Notes: a model not told the origin generated them from the sequence alone. DNA of 64,000 nucleotides from Pseudoflavonifractor sp. MSJ-37 (GCF_018917965.1 NZ_JAHLPP010000001.1:806001-870000); one strand, 5' to 3'; positions 1-7,991 are shown, counted from the first letter of the stretch. A program made the numbers and translations.

Positions 1-1145
1 CCGTCTCTCCGATGGTGGGTCTTTTTCCGCTCTTGCCGCCGGAGGATCGTCTCATAGATCTGAAGCTGGCGGTGGAGGGTGGATCCCAGAGAGAAATCCC
101 GGTCCGCCCGCTCATAGAGCCGGTCCCCCAGATGACGGCGGAGGGTGGCGTCCTTGGCCAGAGCGGTGAGCTGGCGTGCCAGCCCGTCTGCGTCCCGGGC
201 CTCGAACAGGAGACCGGTCACGCCGTCTTCGATGAGATAGGGCACGCCGCCCACCCGGCTGGCCACAGTGGGGAGCTTGGCCCTGGCGCCCTCGGTCAGG
301 GCATAGGGGAAGGTCTCAGAGAGAGAGGTGAGGGTGTTGATATCCAGAGCGTTGTAGAAGCTGTCGATATCGGAGATCCAGCCGGCGAAGCAGACCACCC
401 GTTCTATGTCCAACTCCTTGACGAGCGTCTTCAGGGCATCCCGCTCCTCGCCGTCGCCGGCGATGAGGAGGCGGAGCTTGGGACGTTCCGCGTGAGCTTT
501 GGCAAAGCCGCGGATCAGGGTGCCCACATCCTTCACTGGGTCCAGCCGGGCGGCGATGCCGACGACCACACAGTCATCATCCGCCTCCAGGCCGACCGAG
601 CGGAGGTAGGCCGACCGGTCCAGAGCGGGATGGCGGGGGGAGAAATCCAGACCGTTGTAGATGGTGAAGAGCCTGTCCGGGTCGAAGCCCCGGGAGATGA
701 GCAGATCCGTCATGGCGTCCGAGACACCGATCCGATAGTCCAGGAAGCGCAGAGCCACCGTGTTGGTGGTCCCATAGATGAGCCGGGCCGCAGGGCGGCC
801 CAGATAATCCAGCCGATAGTCCGAGTGGACGGTGGATACGACCGGCAGGCCGGTGGACCGGCGCAGGAGGGCACCCATCATATTGCCGCGGGCACCGTGG
901 CAGTGGATGATCTGATAGCCGCCGTCTTTGATGAACTTCTTCAGTTTTCGATAGGTGGCGAAGACGTTCCGGCCGGAGAAGATGACCGTGTGGATGCCCA
1001 GTTCCCGGGCTTCCTGCGCAAAGGGGCCGTCCATGAAACAGACCATCGTGACATCGATGGTCTGGGACAGGTTCTGAAGGAGAGAATGCACATGGGTCTT
1101 GGCGCCGCCGCTGTCGCCGCCGCTGATCAGGTGGATGACTTTCAT
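1..1145 (-). CDS. Glycosyltransferase family 4 (group 1), 3' end outside window
   Basis: A GT-B fold glycosyltransferase that probably moves a sugar from a nucleotide-sugar donor onto a cell-surface glycan or lipid at the cytoplasmic face. The minus-strand frame is open from ATG 1145 to the window edge, giving at least 381 residues, so the stop codon is missing. The N-terminus reads MKVIHLISGGDSGGAKTHV, the usual glycine-rich opening of the acceptor domain. The C-terminal half carries the family's donor-binding signature: a segment SLSETFPYALTEGARAKLP followed by ASRVGGVPYLIEDG, equivalent to the E-x7-E region of GT4 enzymes. GGAGG lies 9 bases before the ATG and a TTGACA/TACAAT promoter lies upstream, so it is the first gene of its transcript here. 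Family is clear; donor and acceptor cannot be told. Confidence 0.88.
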   Translation of the reverse strand, partial: MKVIHLISGGDSGGAKTHVHSLLQNLSQTIDVTMVCFMDGPFAQEARELGIHTVIFSGRNVFATYRKLKKFIKDGGYQIIHCHGARGNMMGALLRRSTGLPVVSTVHSDYRLDYLGRPAARLIYGTTNTVALRFLDYRIGVSDAMTDLLISRGFDPDRLFTIYNGLDFSPRHPALDRSAYLRSVGLEADDDCVVVGIAARLDPVKDVGTLIRGFAKAHAERPKLRLLIAGDGEERDALKTLVKELDIERVVCFAGWISDIDSFYNALDINTLTSLSETFPYALTEGARAKLPTVASRVGGVPYLIEDGVTGLLFEARDADGLARQLTALAKDATLRRHLGDRLYERADRDFSLGSTLHRQLQIYETILRRQERKKTHHRRD

Positions 1146-1173
1146 TGGTGAGACCCTCCAGATGAAAAAAGAC

Positions 1174-1202
1174 TTGTTCCAGAGATCGAAGTATGCTACA
1201 AT
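1174..1202 (+). promoter_or_regulatory. Candidate promoter for the DUF4330 gene
   Basis: TTGTTC (1174-1179) and TACAAT (1197-1202) with a 17-base spacer, about 90 bases before the DUF4330 start. It lies downstream of the oppositely directed promoter, so the two transcripts would overlap over a short stretch. Confidence 0.45.
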
Positions 1203-1238
1203 GTCTCCAGTCGTGGGATGGACGGTCATAGCGGTCCT

Positions 1239-1268
1239 ATTGTACACCACGTCTGATACTTATGTCAA
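1239..1268 (-). promoter_or_regulatory. Sigma-A-type promoter for the glycosyltransferase
   Basis: On the minus strand TTGACA (1268-1263) and TACAAT (1244-1239) are separated by 18 bases and point to the glycosyltransferase start at 1145. Near-consensus by eye. Confidence 0.65.
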
Positions 1269-1292
1269 TTTACGACCCGGAGGCTGCAAAAG

Positions 1293-1829
1293 ATGCTGGA
1301 TGAAAAGGGCAGACTGTTTGGAAAGATCAATATCGTAGACCTGCTGGTCTTGGTCTTAGTAGTGGCGATCGCCGCGGTGGCGGCGATCCGGCTCATGGGC
1401 AAGGGTGGGACGCTCCCCGGAGAATCCGGCGGGAAAGCGAAGCTCACCTACACGGTCCAGGTGAACAGCGTCTATCCCGAGATCTATGATTCGATCAAAG
1501 AGTATATCGACCAGGTGGATGAGAACGGGCAGAAGGGCGACGAACTCATGGCTTCCGGCAACCTGCTCCGGGGCTATGTGACCGACGTGACCTCCCAGCC
1601 CCATGACAATGCCGCCATCATCACCTCCAGTACCGGTGCGTTGACCATCCCTCTGGCAGATGACCTGCTGGACCTGACCTTCACTGTGGAGGTCACGGTG
1701 CCCGACCGAGTCACCAACGAGGTGGGCACGCAGGAGGTCCGCATCGGCAAGACCCATACACTCAAGACCGCGCACTTCGAATTCGCCAACGGCGTCATCA
1801 CGGACTGCCAGTGGGAAGGCGCGGAGTGA
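1293..1829 (+). CDS. DUF4330 domain-containing membrane-anchored protein
   Basis: A 178-residue protein of the DUF4330 family, function unknown. It starts with a short charged segment (MLDEKGRLFGKINIVDLL), followed by one transmembrane helix at about residues 13-33 and then a roughly 140-residue soluble domain expected outside the membrane. That layout and the Gly-Lys-Ile-Asn-Ile-Val-Asp motif before the helix are what place it in the family. GGAGG at 1279-1283 sits 9 bases before ATG 1293. An intrinsic terminator follows directly, so it appears to be a single-gene transcript. In clostridia such proteins are often found near surface glycan genes; the divergent glycosyltransferase fits that, but a shared function is only inference. 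Confidence 0.8.
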   Translation: MLDEKGRLFGKINIVDLLVLVLVVAIAAVAAIRLMGKGGTLPGESGGKAKLTYTVQVNSVYPEIYDSIKEYIDQVDENGQKGDELMASGNLLRGYVTDVTSQPHDNAAIITSSTGALTIPLADDLLDLTFTVEVTVPDRVTNEVGTQEVRIGKTHTLKTAHFEFANGVITDCQWEGAE

Positions 1830-1846
1830 TCGTATCCGACTGGACT

Positions 1847-1882
1847 GACAGGGCAGGGAGTTTTCCCCGCCCTGTCGTTTTT
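1847..1882 (+). terminator. Intrinsic terminator after DUF4330 gene
   Basis: GACAGGGC (1847-1854) pairs with GCCCTGTC (1869-1876), with further GGG/CCC pairing inside, followed by TTTTT at 1878-1882. Confidence 0.8.
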
Positions 1883-1925
1883 CTATCTGCGGCCGTTCGA
1901 CAGCGGCTTGGGAGGGTGGCTTTGT

Positions 1926-2501
1926 ATGATGATCGATCGTCTCATGCGTCTGGACGGCGCAGTCCTGCTCTGGATCCAGGAACAGGCCCGGGGACCGGTG
2001 CTGACGGCATTCTTCTCTTTCTATACACGACTGGGCAACGCGGGGCTCCTGTGGATCGTGCTGTCCCTGCTCCTGCTCTGCTCGCCTAAGACCCGGAAGG
2101 CAGGCGGATGCGCGCTCCTGGCCATGCTGTTCGGGCTCCTGTGTACCAACGTGGTCCTCAAGCATCTGGTCCAGCGGATTCGGCCCTGGCATCTGGTGGA
2201 GGGTCTGGTCCATCTGGTAGAAGAGAAAGACCCGAATTCCTTCCCCTCCGGGCATACGACCGCCGCCTTCGCCGCCGGGACAGTTTGGCTGAGGACCCTG
2301 CCTTGGCGGGGCGGACGGATCGCGGCCATAGCCATGGCGGTGCTGATGGCCTTCTCCCGGCTCTATGTGGGGGTCCACTATCCGACGGATGTGCTCATCG
2401 GCGTCCTGATCGGGACGGGGTGCGCTCTGGCGGCCCTCCGCCTGTGGGACTGGGCCGAGCGGGAGCATGGAGGGCGGCTTAGACGGAAAAAGCGGCCTTG
2501 A
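1926..2501 (+). CDS. PAP2-family phosphatase
   Basis: An integral-membrane type 2 phosphatidic acid phosphatase, 191 residues, which would dephosphorylate a lipid phosphate such as undecaprenyl diphosphate or phosphatidylglycerophosphate at the membrane. All three catalytic motifs are visible: the K-x6-RP motif (KHLVQRIRP), the PSGH motif (FPSGHTTAAF) and the SR-x5-H-x3-D motif (SRLYVGVHYPTD). Hydrophobic segments precede and separate them. ATG 1926 is preferred because a GGGAGG box ends about 10 bases upstream; a TTG at 1908 is in frame but overlaps that box. It lies between two transcription units. BcrC-like undecaprenyl pyrophosphatase and PgpB-like roles cannot be told apart by sequence reading. 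Confidence 0.88.
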   Translation: MMIDRLMRLDGAVLLWIQEQARGPVLTAFFSFYTRLGNAGLLWIVLSLLLLCSPKTRKAGGCALLAMLFGLLCTNVVLKHLVQRIRPWHLVEGLVHLVEEKDPNSFPSGHTTAAFAAGTVWLRTLPWRGGRIAAIAMAVLMAFSRLYVGVHYPTDVLIGVLIGTGCALAALRLWDWAEREHGGRLRRKKRP

Positions 2502-2528
2502 ACGGCCGGAAATCATCGCTTTTCCATC

Positions 2529-2557
2529 TTGCGTCCCGGACGAAGGTGGTCTATACT
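2529..2557 (+). promoter_or_regulatory. Promoter for the transketolase genes
   Basis: TTGCGT (2529-2534), 17-base spacer, TATACT (2552-2557), about 45 bases before the first transketolase start. Confidence 0.55.
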
Positions 2558-2602
2558 GGAAGCAATGGTTCAAAAAACGATAGTAAAGGATCGGTGAATC
2601 GA

Positions 2603-3448
2603 ATGGAACAGGCAAAGGTACATGAGCTGGCAGTCACTGCCGCGAAGGCACGCCTGCTGGGCATGGAGATGGTCCATACGGCGGCCTCTGGCCACATCGG
2701 CGGCGCGCTGTCCGTGATGGACATCCTGACGGTGTTGTATTTTCACGAGATGCGTGTGCGGCCTCAGGATCCCAAGTGCCCCGGTCGGGACCGCTTCGTG
2801 CTGTCCAAGGGCCACTGTACGCCCGCGCTCTATCCCATGCTGGCGCTGAAGGGCTATTTCCCCGTGGAGGAGCTGAAGCTCTTCCGCTCCATCGACGGCC
2901 ATATGTCGGGCCATCCTGATATGGTGAACGTCCCTGGCGTGGATATGTCCACCGGCTCTCTGGGCCAGGGCCTCTCCGCCGCGGTCGGCATGGCGCTGGC
3001 CGGCAAGGTGGATCAGAAGGACTACCGGGTCTACTCCGTCCTGGGTGACGGTGAGCTGGCTGAGGGCCAGATCTGGGAGGCCGCCATGGCCGCGGCCAAG
3101 TACCACCTCTCCAACTTGTGCGCCATCGTGGACGTGAACGGGCTCCAGATCGACGGCAAGACCGAGGACGTCATGCCCACCGAGCCTCTGGACAAGAAGT
3201 TCGAGGCGTTCAACTGGAACGTGCTCCAGGTGGACGGCCATGACTACGCCGCCATCGCCGAGGCGCTGGATCAGGCCAAGACTTGCTCCGACAAGCCCAC
3301 CGTGATTCTGGCCCACACCATCAAGGGCAAGGGCGTCTCCTTCATGGAGAACGACGCGGGCTGGCACGGCAAGGCGCCCAATGATGAGCAGTATGCGCAG
3401 GCCAAGGCCGAACTGGAGGCCAAGCTGAACGAACTGGAGGGGAACTGA
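2603..3448 (+). CDS. Transketolase, N-terminal subunit
   Basis: The thiamine-diphosphate-binding half of transketolase, which transfers two-carbon ketol units between sugar phosphates in the non-oxidative pentose phosphate pathway. At 281 residues it corresponds only to the N-terminal Pyr/PP half of the roughly 660-residue single-chain enzyme; the next gene supplies the rest. Visible motifs are the substrate/cofactor histidines in TAASGHIGGALS and SKGHCTPALY, and the GDG...N cofactor motif (LGDGELAEGQ followed by VDVNG). ATG 2603 starts the conserved region, with AAAGGA about 12 bases upstream; in-frame codons further upstream give residues unlike the family. The gap to the C-terminal subunit is 2 bases, so the two are surely co-translated. 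Split transketolases are common in clostridia and archaea. Confidence 0.95.
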   Translation: MEQAKVHELAVTAAKARLLGMEMVHTAASGHIGGALSVMDILTVLYFHEMRVRPQDPKCPGRDRFVLSKGHCTPALYPMLALKGYFPVEELKLFRSIDGHMSGHPDMVNVPGVDMSTGSLGQGLSAAVGMALAGKVDQKDYRVYSVLGDGELAEGQIWEAAMAAAKYHLSNLCAIVDVNGLQIDGKTEDVMPTEPLDKKFEAFNWNVLQVDGHDYAAIAEALDQAKTCSDKPTVILAHTIKGKGVSFMENDAGWHGKAPNDEQYAQAKAELEAKLNELEGN

Positions 3449-3450
3449 CC

Positions 3451-4398
3451 ATGTCTGATAAGATCGCGACTCGCGGGGCCTTTGGCAAGGCCATCGTTGC
3501 GCTGGCGGAGCAGTATCCGGAGCTGGTGGTGCTGGACGCCGACCTGTCCGGAGCCACTATGACCAAGGATTTCGCCAAGACCTATCCGGAGCGCTTTTTC
3601 GATATGGGCATCGCTGAGGCCGATATGGTGGGCGTGGCCGCCGGTCTGGCCACCTGTGGCAAGAAGCCCTTCGCCGCCACTTTCGCTATGTTCGCCGCCG
3701 GCCGTGCTTTCGAGCAGGTCCGCAACTCCGTGGCCTATCCTCATCTGAACGTGAAGATCGTGGGTTCTCACGGCGGTTTGAGCGTGGGCGAGGACGGCGC
3801 TACTCACCAGTGCTGTGAGGACTTCGCCACGATGCGCTCGATCCCTGGTATGCTGGTCTGTTGCCCCTGTGACGGCTATGAGATGACTCAGGCCGTGAAG
3901 GCACTGCTGGACTATGAGGGTCCCGCCTATCTGCGCCTGGGCCGTCTGGCTGTGGAGACCGTCACGGACAGCATCCCCGGCTATTCCTTCGAGCTCGGGA
4001 AGGGCGTCACCCTGCGGGACGGCAAGGACGTGACCATCGTGGCCACCGGCATGATGGTCCAGATGGCCCTGAAGGCCGCGGATATCCTGGTCGCCGACGG
4101 CATCGATGCCCGCGTCCTCGATATGCACACCATCAAGCCTCTGGATGAGGAACTCCTGCTCAAGGCCGCACATGAGACCGGCGCTGTCGTCACCACGGAG
4201 GAGCACAACATCCTCGGCGGTCTGGGCGAGGCGGTCGCCGGTTACCTGTCCGGCGTCTGCCCGGTCCCTGTGGTCCGTCATGGCGTGAACGACGTGTTCG
4301 GCCGCTCCGGAAAGGCGCCTCTGGTGCTGGAGCACTATGGCCTGACTCCAGAGGGCATCGCCACCCAGGCCCGCGCTGCCGTCGCGCTGAAGAAGTGA
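3451..4398 (+). CDS. Transketolase, C-terminal subunit
   Basis: The partner of the preceding gene, 315 residues, containing the pyrimidine-binding domain and the C-terminal transketolase domain. The glutamate that activates thiamine diphosphate is in FDMGIAEADMVGVAAGLA, and the region around SHGGLSVGEDGATHQ supplies the histidines that line the donor site. The C-terminal domain follows from about residue 190 (VTIVATGMMVQMALKAADIL). GAGGGG precedes ATG 3451, which is 2 bases after the stop of the N-terminal subunit. The HAD phosphatase gene follows 4 bases after the stop. An alternative is 1-deoxyxylulose-5-phosphate synthase, but that enzyme is a single chain with a different N-terminus. Confidence 0.95.
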   Translation: MSDKIATRGAFGKAIVALAEQYPELVVLDADLSGATMTKDFAKTYPERFFDMGIAEADMVGVAAGLATCGKKPFAATFAMFAAGRAFEQVRNSVAYPHLNVKIVGSHGGLSVGEDGATHQCCEDFATMRSIPGMLVCCPCDGYEMTQAVKALLDYEGPAYLRLGRLAVETVTDSIPGYSFELGKGVTLRDGKDVTIVATGMMVQMALKAADILVADGIDARVLDMHTIKPLDEELLLKAAHETGAVVTTEEHNILGGLGEAVAGYLSGVCPVPVVRHGVNDVFGRSGKAPLVLEHYGLTPEGIATQARAAVALKK

Positions 4399-4402
4399 TC
4401 CG

Positions 4403-5233
4403 ATGATCCGCCTCATCGCCACTGATATGGATGGCACGCTCTTGGCCCAAGACCATGTGACGGTCCCGCCCCGGAATTTGGCGGCTCTCCAGGTTGCCTC
4501 CGGGAAGGGAGTCGCTGTGGCTGTGGCCAGCGGCCGCCCCTGGTGTTATGTCCGCGACCTGGTGGAGCAGATGGGCTGTGTGGACTATGCGGTCCTGTGC
4601 AACGGAGCCTCGGTGCTGGACATCAGGGGGCGGGAATGGCTCGCCGCCGGAGGCTTGGAAGAGCCCCTCTGGAGGAAGGTCATCGGGCTCCTGCGGGCCC
4701 GGAAGATCTTGTTCTTGGCATACTGCGGGGGAGAGGCCTATTTGGAGCGCCCTATGGATGAGGTGGTCCAGACCCATCCCTTCTTGACGCCGGAATTCCA
4801 GCGGCTGGTGGAGGAGACCACTCAAGTAGTGGACGACTTGGATGCCGCCTTAGCAGGCCATCGGGTAGAGAAGATCGACTGCTTCCTCATCCCGCCGGAT
4901 ACACTGGAGGAACTCCGCCGTACCTTCGGGGAGATGGGAGGCCTCTATCTCGCCTCCGGGCTCCGGGATAATTTGGAGATCAGCTCCGCCAGCTCCGATA
5001 AGGGCCGCGCACTGGCCGCCCTTTGCGCTCAGCGAAGGATCTCCCGGGAAGAGGTCATGGCCTTCGGAGACGGTGGGAACGATGTAGAGATGCTCCGTTG
5101 GGCCAAGTGGTCCTTTGCTATGGAGAATGGCATGGAGGAGGCAAAGACTGCGGCGCAGTACATCGCGCCGCCCGCCTGTGAGGCCGGACTCGGCCAGATG
5201 ATCGAACGATATGCGCTCCAAGATCTGGAGTGA
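4403..5233 (+). CDS. Cof-type HAD-IIB phosphatase
   Basis: A cytoplasmic haloacid dehalogenase-superfamily phosphatase of the Cof/YidA class, 276 residues, acting on a sugar phosphate, flavin phosphate or similar small substrate. Motif I (ATDMDGTLL) begins at residue 6 with the nucleophile Asp8, motif II is the VASGR segment, motif III lies in ASSDKGRAL, and motif IV is FGDGGNDVEML. The C2-type cap domain sits between motifs II and III, as expected for type IIB. The gene follows the transketolase subunits by 4 bases and probably shares their transcript, which hints at sugar-phosphate housekeeping, though substrates in this family cannot be predicted from sequence. Confidence 0.9.
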   Translation: MIRLIATDMDGTLLAQDHVTVPPRNLAALQVASGKGVAVAVASGRPWCYVRDLVEQMGCVDYAVLCNGASVLDIRGREWLAAGGLEEPLWRKVIGLLRARKILFLAYCGGEAYLERPMDEVVQTHPFLTPEFQRLVEETTQVVDDLDAALAGHRVEKIDCFLIPPDTLEELRRTFGEMGGLYLASGLRDNLEISSASSDKGRALAALCAQRRISREEVMAFGDGGNDVEMLRWAKWSFAMENGMEEAKTAAQYIAPPACEAGLGQMIERYALQDLE

Positions 5234-5240
5234 TGATGAT

Positions 5241-5272
5241 GCCCCCCAGACGCAGATCTGCGTCTGGGGGGC
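5241..5272. terminator. Perfect 32-base inverted repeat between convergent genes
   Basis: A self-complementary 32-mer (arms GCCCCCCAGACGCAGA and its complement) between the HAD gene and the convergent CMD gene. No T-run follows on either strand, so it is either a bidirectional terminator of weak intrinsic type or an mRNA-end stabilising hairpin. Confidence 0.55.
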
Positions 5273-5299
5273 CGTTCTCATATGCACATGGAGAAAGGA

Positions 5300-5620
5300 T
5301 CAGCCGCCGTAGACCTCTTTGGCCATGCGGAAGGCGGCCCAGGCTTTGGGCCAGCCCGCATAGAAAGCCAGCTGTGTCAGGGCCTCCGACATCTCCTCCT
5401 TCGTGACACCGTGCTCTTTGGCCTTCGAGATGTGGTACTGGAGAGAGTTGTCCAGCACACCGCTGGCCATCAGAGCCGTCACCGTGATCAGACTTCGGTC
5501 TCGGGGAGAGAGCTTGTCCTCCCGGGACCAGATCTGGCCGCAGAGCACATCGTCGTTGAGCTCTGCGAATTTCGGGGCGAACTCGCCCAGAGCGTCATGG
5601 CCCACAGTCACTTTTTCCAT
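5300..5620 (-). CDS. Carboxymuconolactone decarboxylase (CMD) family protein
   Basis: A 106-residue all-helical CMD-fold protein. The family includes gamma-carboxymuconolactone decarboxylases and AhpD-type peroxidase partners. The core SPRDRSLITVTALMASG...LQYHISKAKEHGVTKEE and the ending FYAGWPKAWAAF are typical of the PcaC-like branch. The C-x2-C-x3-H redox motif of AhpD is absent, so peroxidase activity is unlikely. Start ATG 5620 has GGAGG 10 bases upstream; a GTG at 5626 is also in frame but only 4 bases from that box. It is transcribed after the cupin gene, 25 bases downstream, and cupin/CMD pairs are a recurring clostridial arrangement. Substrate unknown. Confidence 0.88.
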   Translation of the reverse strand: MEKVTVGHDALGEFAPKFAELNDDVLCGQIWSREDKLSPRDRSLITVTALMASGVLDNSLQYHISKAKEHGVTKEEMSEALTQLAFYAGWPKAWAAFRMAKEVYGG

Positions 5621-5645
5621 CGTCACGATACCTCCCGCAAAATGA

Positions 5646-6077
5646 TCAAAGCTTATCGTAGTCTGCGTCAGAGACAGGCTCGCACCACTCGTTTCGGCAC
5701 TCCTCGCCGGGGACCTCCAGGGCGATATGGCTGAACCAGGAGTCCTTCTTGGCTCCGTGCCAGTGCTTCACCTCCGGCAGGATCACGATCACCGTGCCGG
5801 GGACCAGGCTGACGGCCTCCCTGCCCTCCTCCTGATACCAGCCTTCACCGGCGGTGCAGATCAGGATCTGACCGCCTCCCTTGACGGCATGGTGGATATG
5901 CCAGTTGTTCCGACAGCCGGGCTCGAAGGTGACGTTGGCCAGGAACACACCGTCCTGAGGTTTGGTGAGGGGGTTCAGGAAGGAATCTCCGATGAAATAC
6001 GGAGCGAAAGCCGTGTTGGGCGCGCCGGTGCCGAACACGTTCTGCTGATCGAATGCTGCTTTGTCCATCGTTTTCAT
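5646..6077 (-). CDS. Cupin domain-containing protein
   Basis: A 143-residue single-domain cupin. The metal-binding motif appears as NWHIHHAVKGGGQ with a following GEGWYQEEG, and the second cupin motif as PEVKHWHGAKKD, so the usual His/Glu metal ligands are present. Cupins of this type are often fused or paired with CMD proteins, as here. Start ATG 6077 has AAAGGAG about 8 bases upstream. The reading frame stays open further upstream to ATG 6182, where it encodes a flavodoxin-like N-terminus, so translation could also begin there and give a 178-residue fusion (see the remnant entry). Likely co-transcribed with the CMD gene and opposed to the LysR gene, which may regulate it. Confidence 0.88.
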   Translation of the reverse strand: MKTMDKAAFDQQNVFGTGAPNTAFAPYFIGDSFLNPLTKPQDGVFLANVTFEPGCRNNWHIHHAVKGGGQILICTAGEGWYQEEGREAVSLVPGTVIVILPEVKHWHGAKKDSWFSHIALEVPGEECRNEWCEPVSDADYDKL

Positions 6078-6182
6078 GATGACGGCTCCTTTCACTGTCC
6101 GAGCCAGGTCCGCAGGACCGGCTCCGCTTCCAAAATAGTTCTCATCTGCACGGGAGAAATAGGCGATCAACACGTTCGACAT
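6078..6182 (-). pseudogene. Flavodoxin N-terminal remnant in frame with the cupin gene
   Basis: From ATG 6182, preceded by AAGGAGG at 10 bases, the frame reads MSNVLIAYFSRADENYFG, which is the opening strand and phosphate-binding loop of clostridial flavodoxins. The match stops after about 18 residues and the frame runs through an unrelated linker of about 17 codons directly into the cupin start at 6077. The rest of a flavodoxin (normally 150-180 residues) is missing. I read this as an internal deletion that left the original ribosome binding site and first codons of a flavodoxin gene that used to head a flavodoxin-cupin-CMD operon. Whether it is translated as a leader or a fusion is open. 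Confidence 0.6.
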
Positions 6183-6248
6183 GGATATCATTCCTCCTTG
6201 TCGCCTCTGCGGCGGCCTTATCGCATCCATATGATACTCTCGGAACGG

Positions 6249-6278
6249 TTGACGGGGGAAGGGCCGATATGGTAACAT
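6249..6278 (+). promoter_or_regulatory. Candidate promoter for the LysR gene
   Basis: TTGACG (6249-6254), 18-base spacer, TAACAT (6273-6278), about 40 bases before the LysR start and inside the divergent intergenic region where a LysR operator would be expected. Confidence 0.4.
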
Positions 6279-6320
6279 CGTATCTACCAAAAGGCAATAC
6301 GAATGAAGGGGGAAGGACCG

Positions 6321-7214
6321 ATGTTCGATACACGCCTGACGGCGTTCACCTGTGTAGCCGACTGCGGAAGCTTCAACAAGGCGGCAGAGAAGCTCTTCCT
6401 GTCGCCCTCGGCGGTGATGAAGCAGATCAATGCGCTGGAGAAGCATCTGGGGTTGAAACTGCTGGAGCGGAGCAATCAGGGGATCCGGCTGACGCCAGCC
6501 GGACAGACGATCTACCGTCACGCGAAATTTCTCTTCGAATACTCGGACAGGGCCATCGCGGAGGCGCGCCGGGAAGCCCAGACGGCGGAGACCACTTTCC
6601 GTATCGGGAGCTCGCTCTTGAATCCATGCAAGTCCTTCATGGACCTCTGGTATCAGGTGGACCGGGAGCTTCCGGGCTATAAACTCCACATCGTGCCCTT
6701 CGAGGACGACCACCGGGACATCCTGGAGGAGATCGGTGCGCTGGGGGAGAAGTACGACTTCATGATCGGCGTCTGTGACTCCACGCTCTGGATGGAGCGG
6801 TGCCGCTTCGTTCAACTGGGGACCTATCAGCACTGTGTGGCGGTGCCCCGGGAACACCGGCTGGCCCACTGGGAGAAGATCCGGCTCCAGGACCTGCGGG
6901 GCGAGACGCTGATGATGGTCAAGCGGGGGGATTCCGAGACGGTGGATGGGATCCGGGCGGAGGTCCTGGCCTGTCCCGGGATCCAGATCGAAGATACCGC
7001 CCAGTTCTACGACATGGAGGTGTTCAACCGCTGCGCCCAGACCGGGAACGTGATGGTGACGATCGAATGCTGGAAAGACGTCCATCCCGGTCTGGTGACG
7101 ATCCCGATGGAGTGGGACCATCCGATCCCCTACGGCATCCTGTATCCGAAGGAGCCGTCGGAGGAGATCCGGGCCTTTCTGGCCGCCGCGGAGCGATATC
7201 TGGGCAGGCCTTAA
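6321..7214 (+). CDS. LysR-family transcriptional regulator
   Basis: A 297-residue LysR-type regulator. The N-terminal winged helix-turn-helix is at about residues 1-60, with the recognition region in FNKAAEKLFLSPSAVMKQIN and the wing in LLERSNQGIRLTPAG. The C-terminal effector-binding domain follows from about residue 90. Start ATG 6321 is chosen over ATG 6303 because the purine-rich box GGGGGAAGGA lies 3-8 bases before it and the protein then opens with the usual FDTRLTAFTCVAD segment. It is divergent from the flavodoxin-remnant/cupin/CMD genes, the standard arrangement for a LysR regulator and its target. The effector cannot be predicted. Confidence 0.92.
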   Translation: MFDTRLTAFTCVADCGSFNKAAEKLFLSPSAVMKQINALEKHLGLKLLERSNQGIRLTPAGQTIYRHAKFLFEYSDRAIAEARREAQTAETTFRIGSSLLNPCKSFMDLWYQVDRELPGYKLHIVPFEDDHRDILEEIGALGEKYDFMIGVCDSTLWMERCRFVQLGTYQHCVAVPREHRLAHWEKIRLQDLRGETLMMVKRGDSETVDGIRAEVLACPGIQIEDTAQFYDMEVFNRCAQTGNVMVTIECWKDVHPGLVTIPMEWDHPIPYGILYPKEPSEEIRAFLAAAERYLGRP

Positions 7215-7289
7215 GGATCTTATAAGAAATATCACCGGCGGTCCGTAAGGATGTTCCGGTATCCTATGCCATGGAAGGAGGACGACGGG

Positions 7290-7991
7290 ATGAACGAATG
7301 CGTACTGGTGGTGGATGATGACCGTGAGATCGTCAATGCCATCTCGATCCTGCTGGAGAAGGAGGGCTATCGGACCCTTCGAGCCTTCAACGGGCTGGAC
7401 GCGCTGGAGCTGGCGGCGGAACAGTCGGTCCAGCTGATCCTGCTGGACGTGATGATGCCCAAGCTGGACGGCCTGTCCGCACTGATGAAGATCCGGGAGC
7501 GCCGGAACCTGCCGGTGATCGTGCTGTCTGCCAAGAGCGAGGCCAGTGACAAGATCCTGGGCCTGTCCATGGGCGCGGACGACTACATCGCCAAGCCCTA
7601 CGACCCACAGGAGCTCCTGGCCCGGGTGAAGAGCCAGCTCCGACGCTACACCCAACTGGGCGGTGCGGGGGCGGCGGGCCAGACCGGTACCATCGTGAAC
7701 GGGCGTCTGACCTACCGGCCCGAGGAGATGCAGCTTTTGGCGGACGGAGAGCCGGTGCGGCTCACGGCCACGGAGCTGAAGATCGTGGATCTCTTCATGC
7801 GGAACCTGGGCCGGGTGTTCCCGGCAGAGGAGATCTACCGCCGGGTGTGGAACGAGGATACGGTCTATGCGCCGGAAAATACGGTCATGGTCCATATCCG
7901 CCACATCCGGGAGAAGATCGAGCTGGAGCCGAAGGAGCCGGAATATGTGAAGGTGGTGTGGGGCATTGGATACAAGATGGAGAAAAAATAG
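7290..7991 (+). CDS. OmpR/PhoB-family response regulator
   Basis: A 233-residue two-component response regulator. The receiver domain fills residues 1 to about 118 with acidic residues Asp9-Asp11, the phospho-acceptor Asp53 in LLDVMMPKLDG, and the conserved lysine in YIAKPYDPQELLARV. The C-terminal winged helix DNA-binding domain (about 135-230) contains LTATELKIVDLFMRN and ends in VWGIGYKMEKK, as in VanR/PhoB proteins. Start ATG 7290 has AAGGAGG 8 bases upstream; ATG 7251 is in frame but gives a non-family extension. The kinase gene starts inside this gene's last 26 bases, so the two are translationally coupled partners. Confidence 0.94.
   Translation: MNECVLVVDDDREIVNAISILLEKEGYRTLRAFNGLDALELAAEQSVQLILLDVMMPKLDGLSALMKIRERRNLPVIVLSAKSEASDKILGLSMGADDYIAKPYDPQELLARVKSQLRRYTQLGGAGAAGQTGTIVNGRLTYRPEEMQLLADGEPVRLTATELKIVDLFMRNLGRVFPAEEIYRRVWNEDTVYAPENTVMVHIRHIREKIELEPKEPEYVKVVWGIGYKMEKK

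Noticed and set aside
12-1151. A 379-codon plus-strand frame at the window start
   Set aside because: The minus strand encodes a glycosyltransferase with family motifs and a promoter; the plus frame is its shadow.
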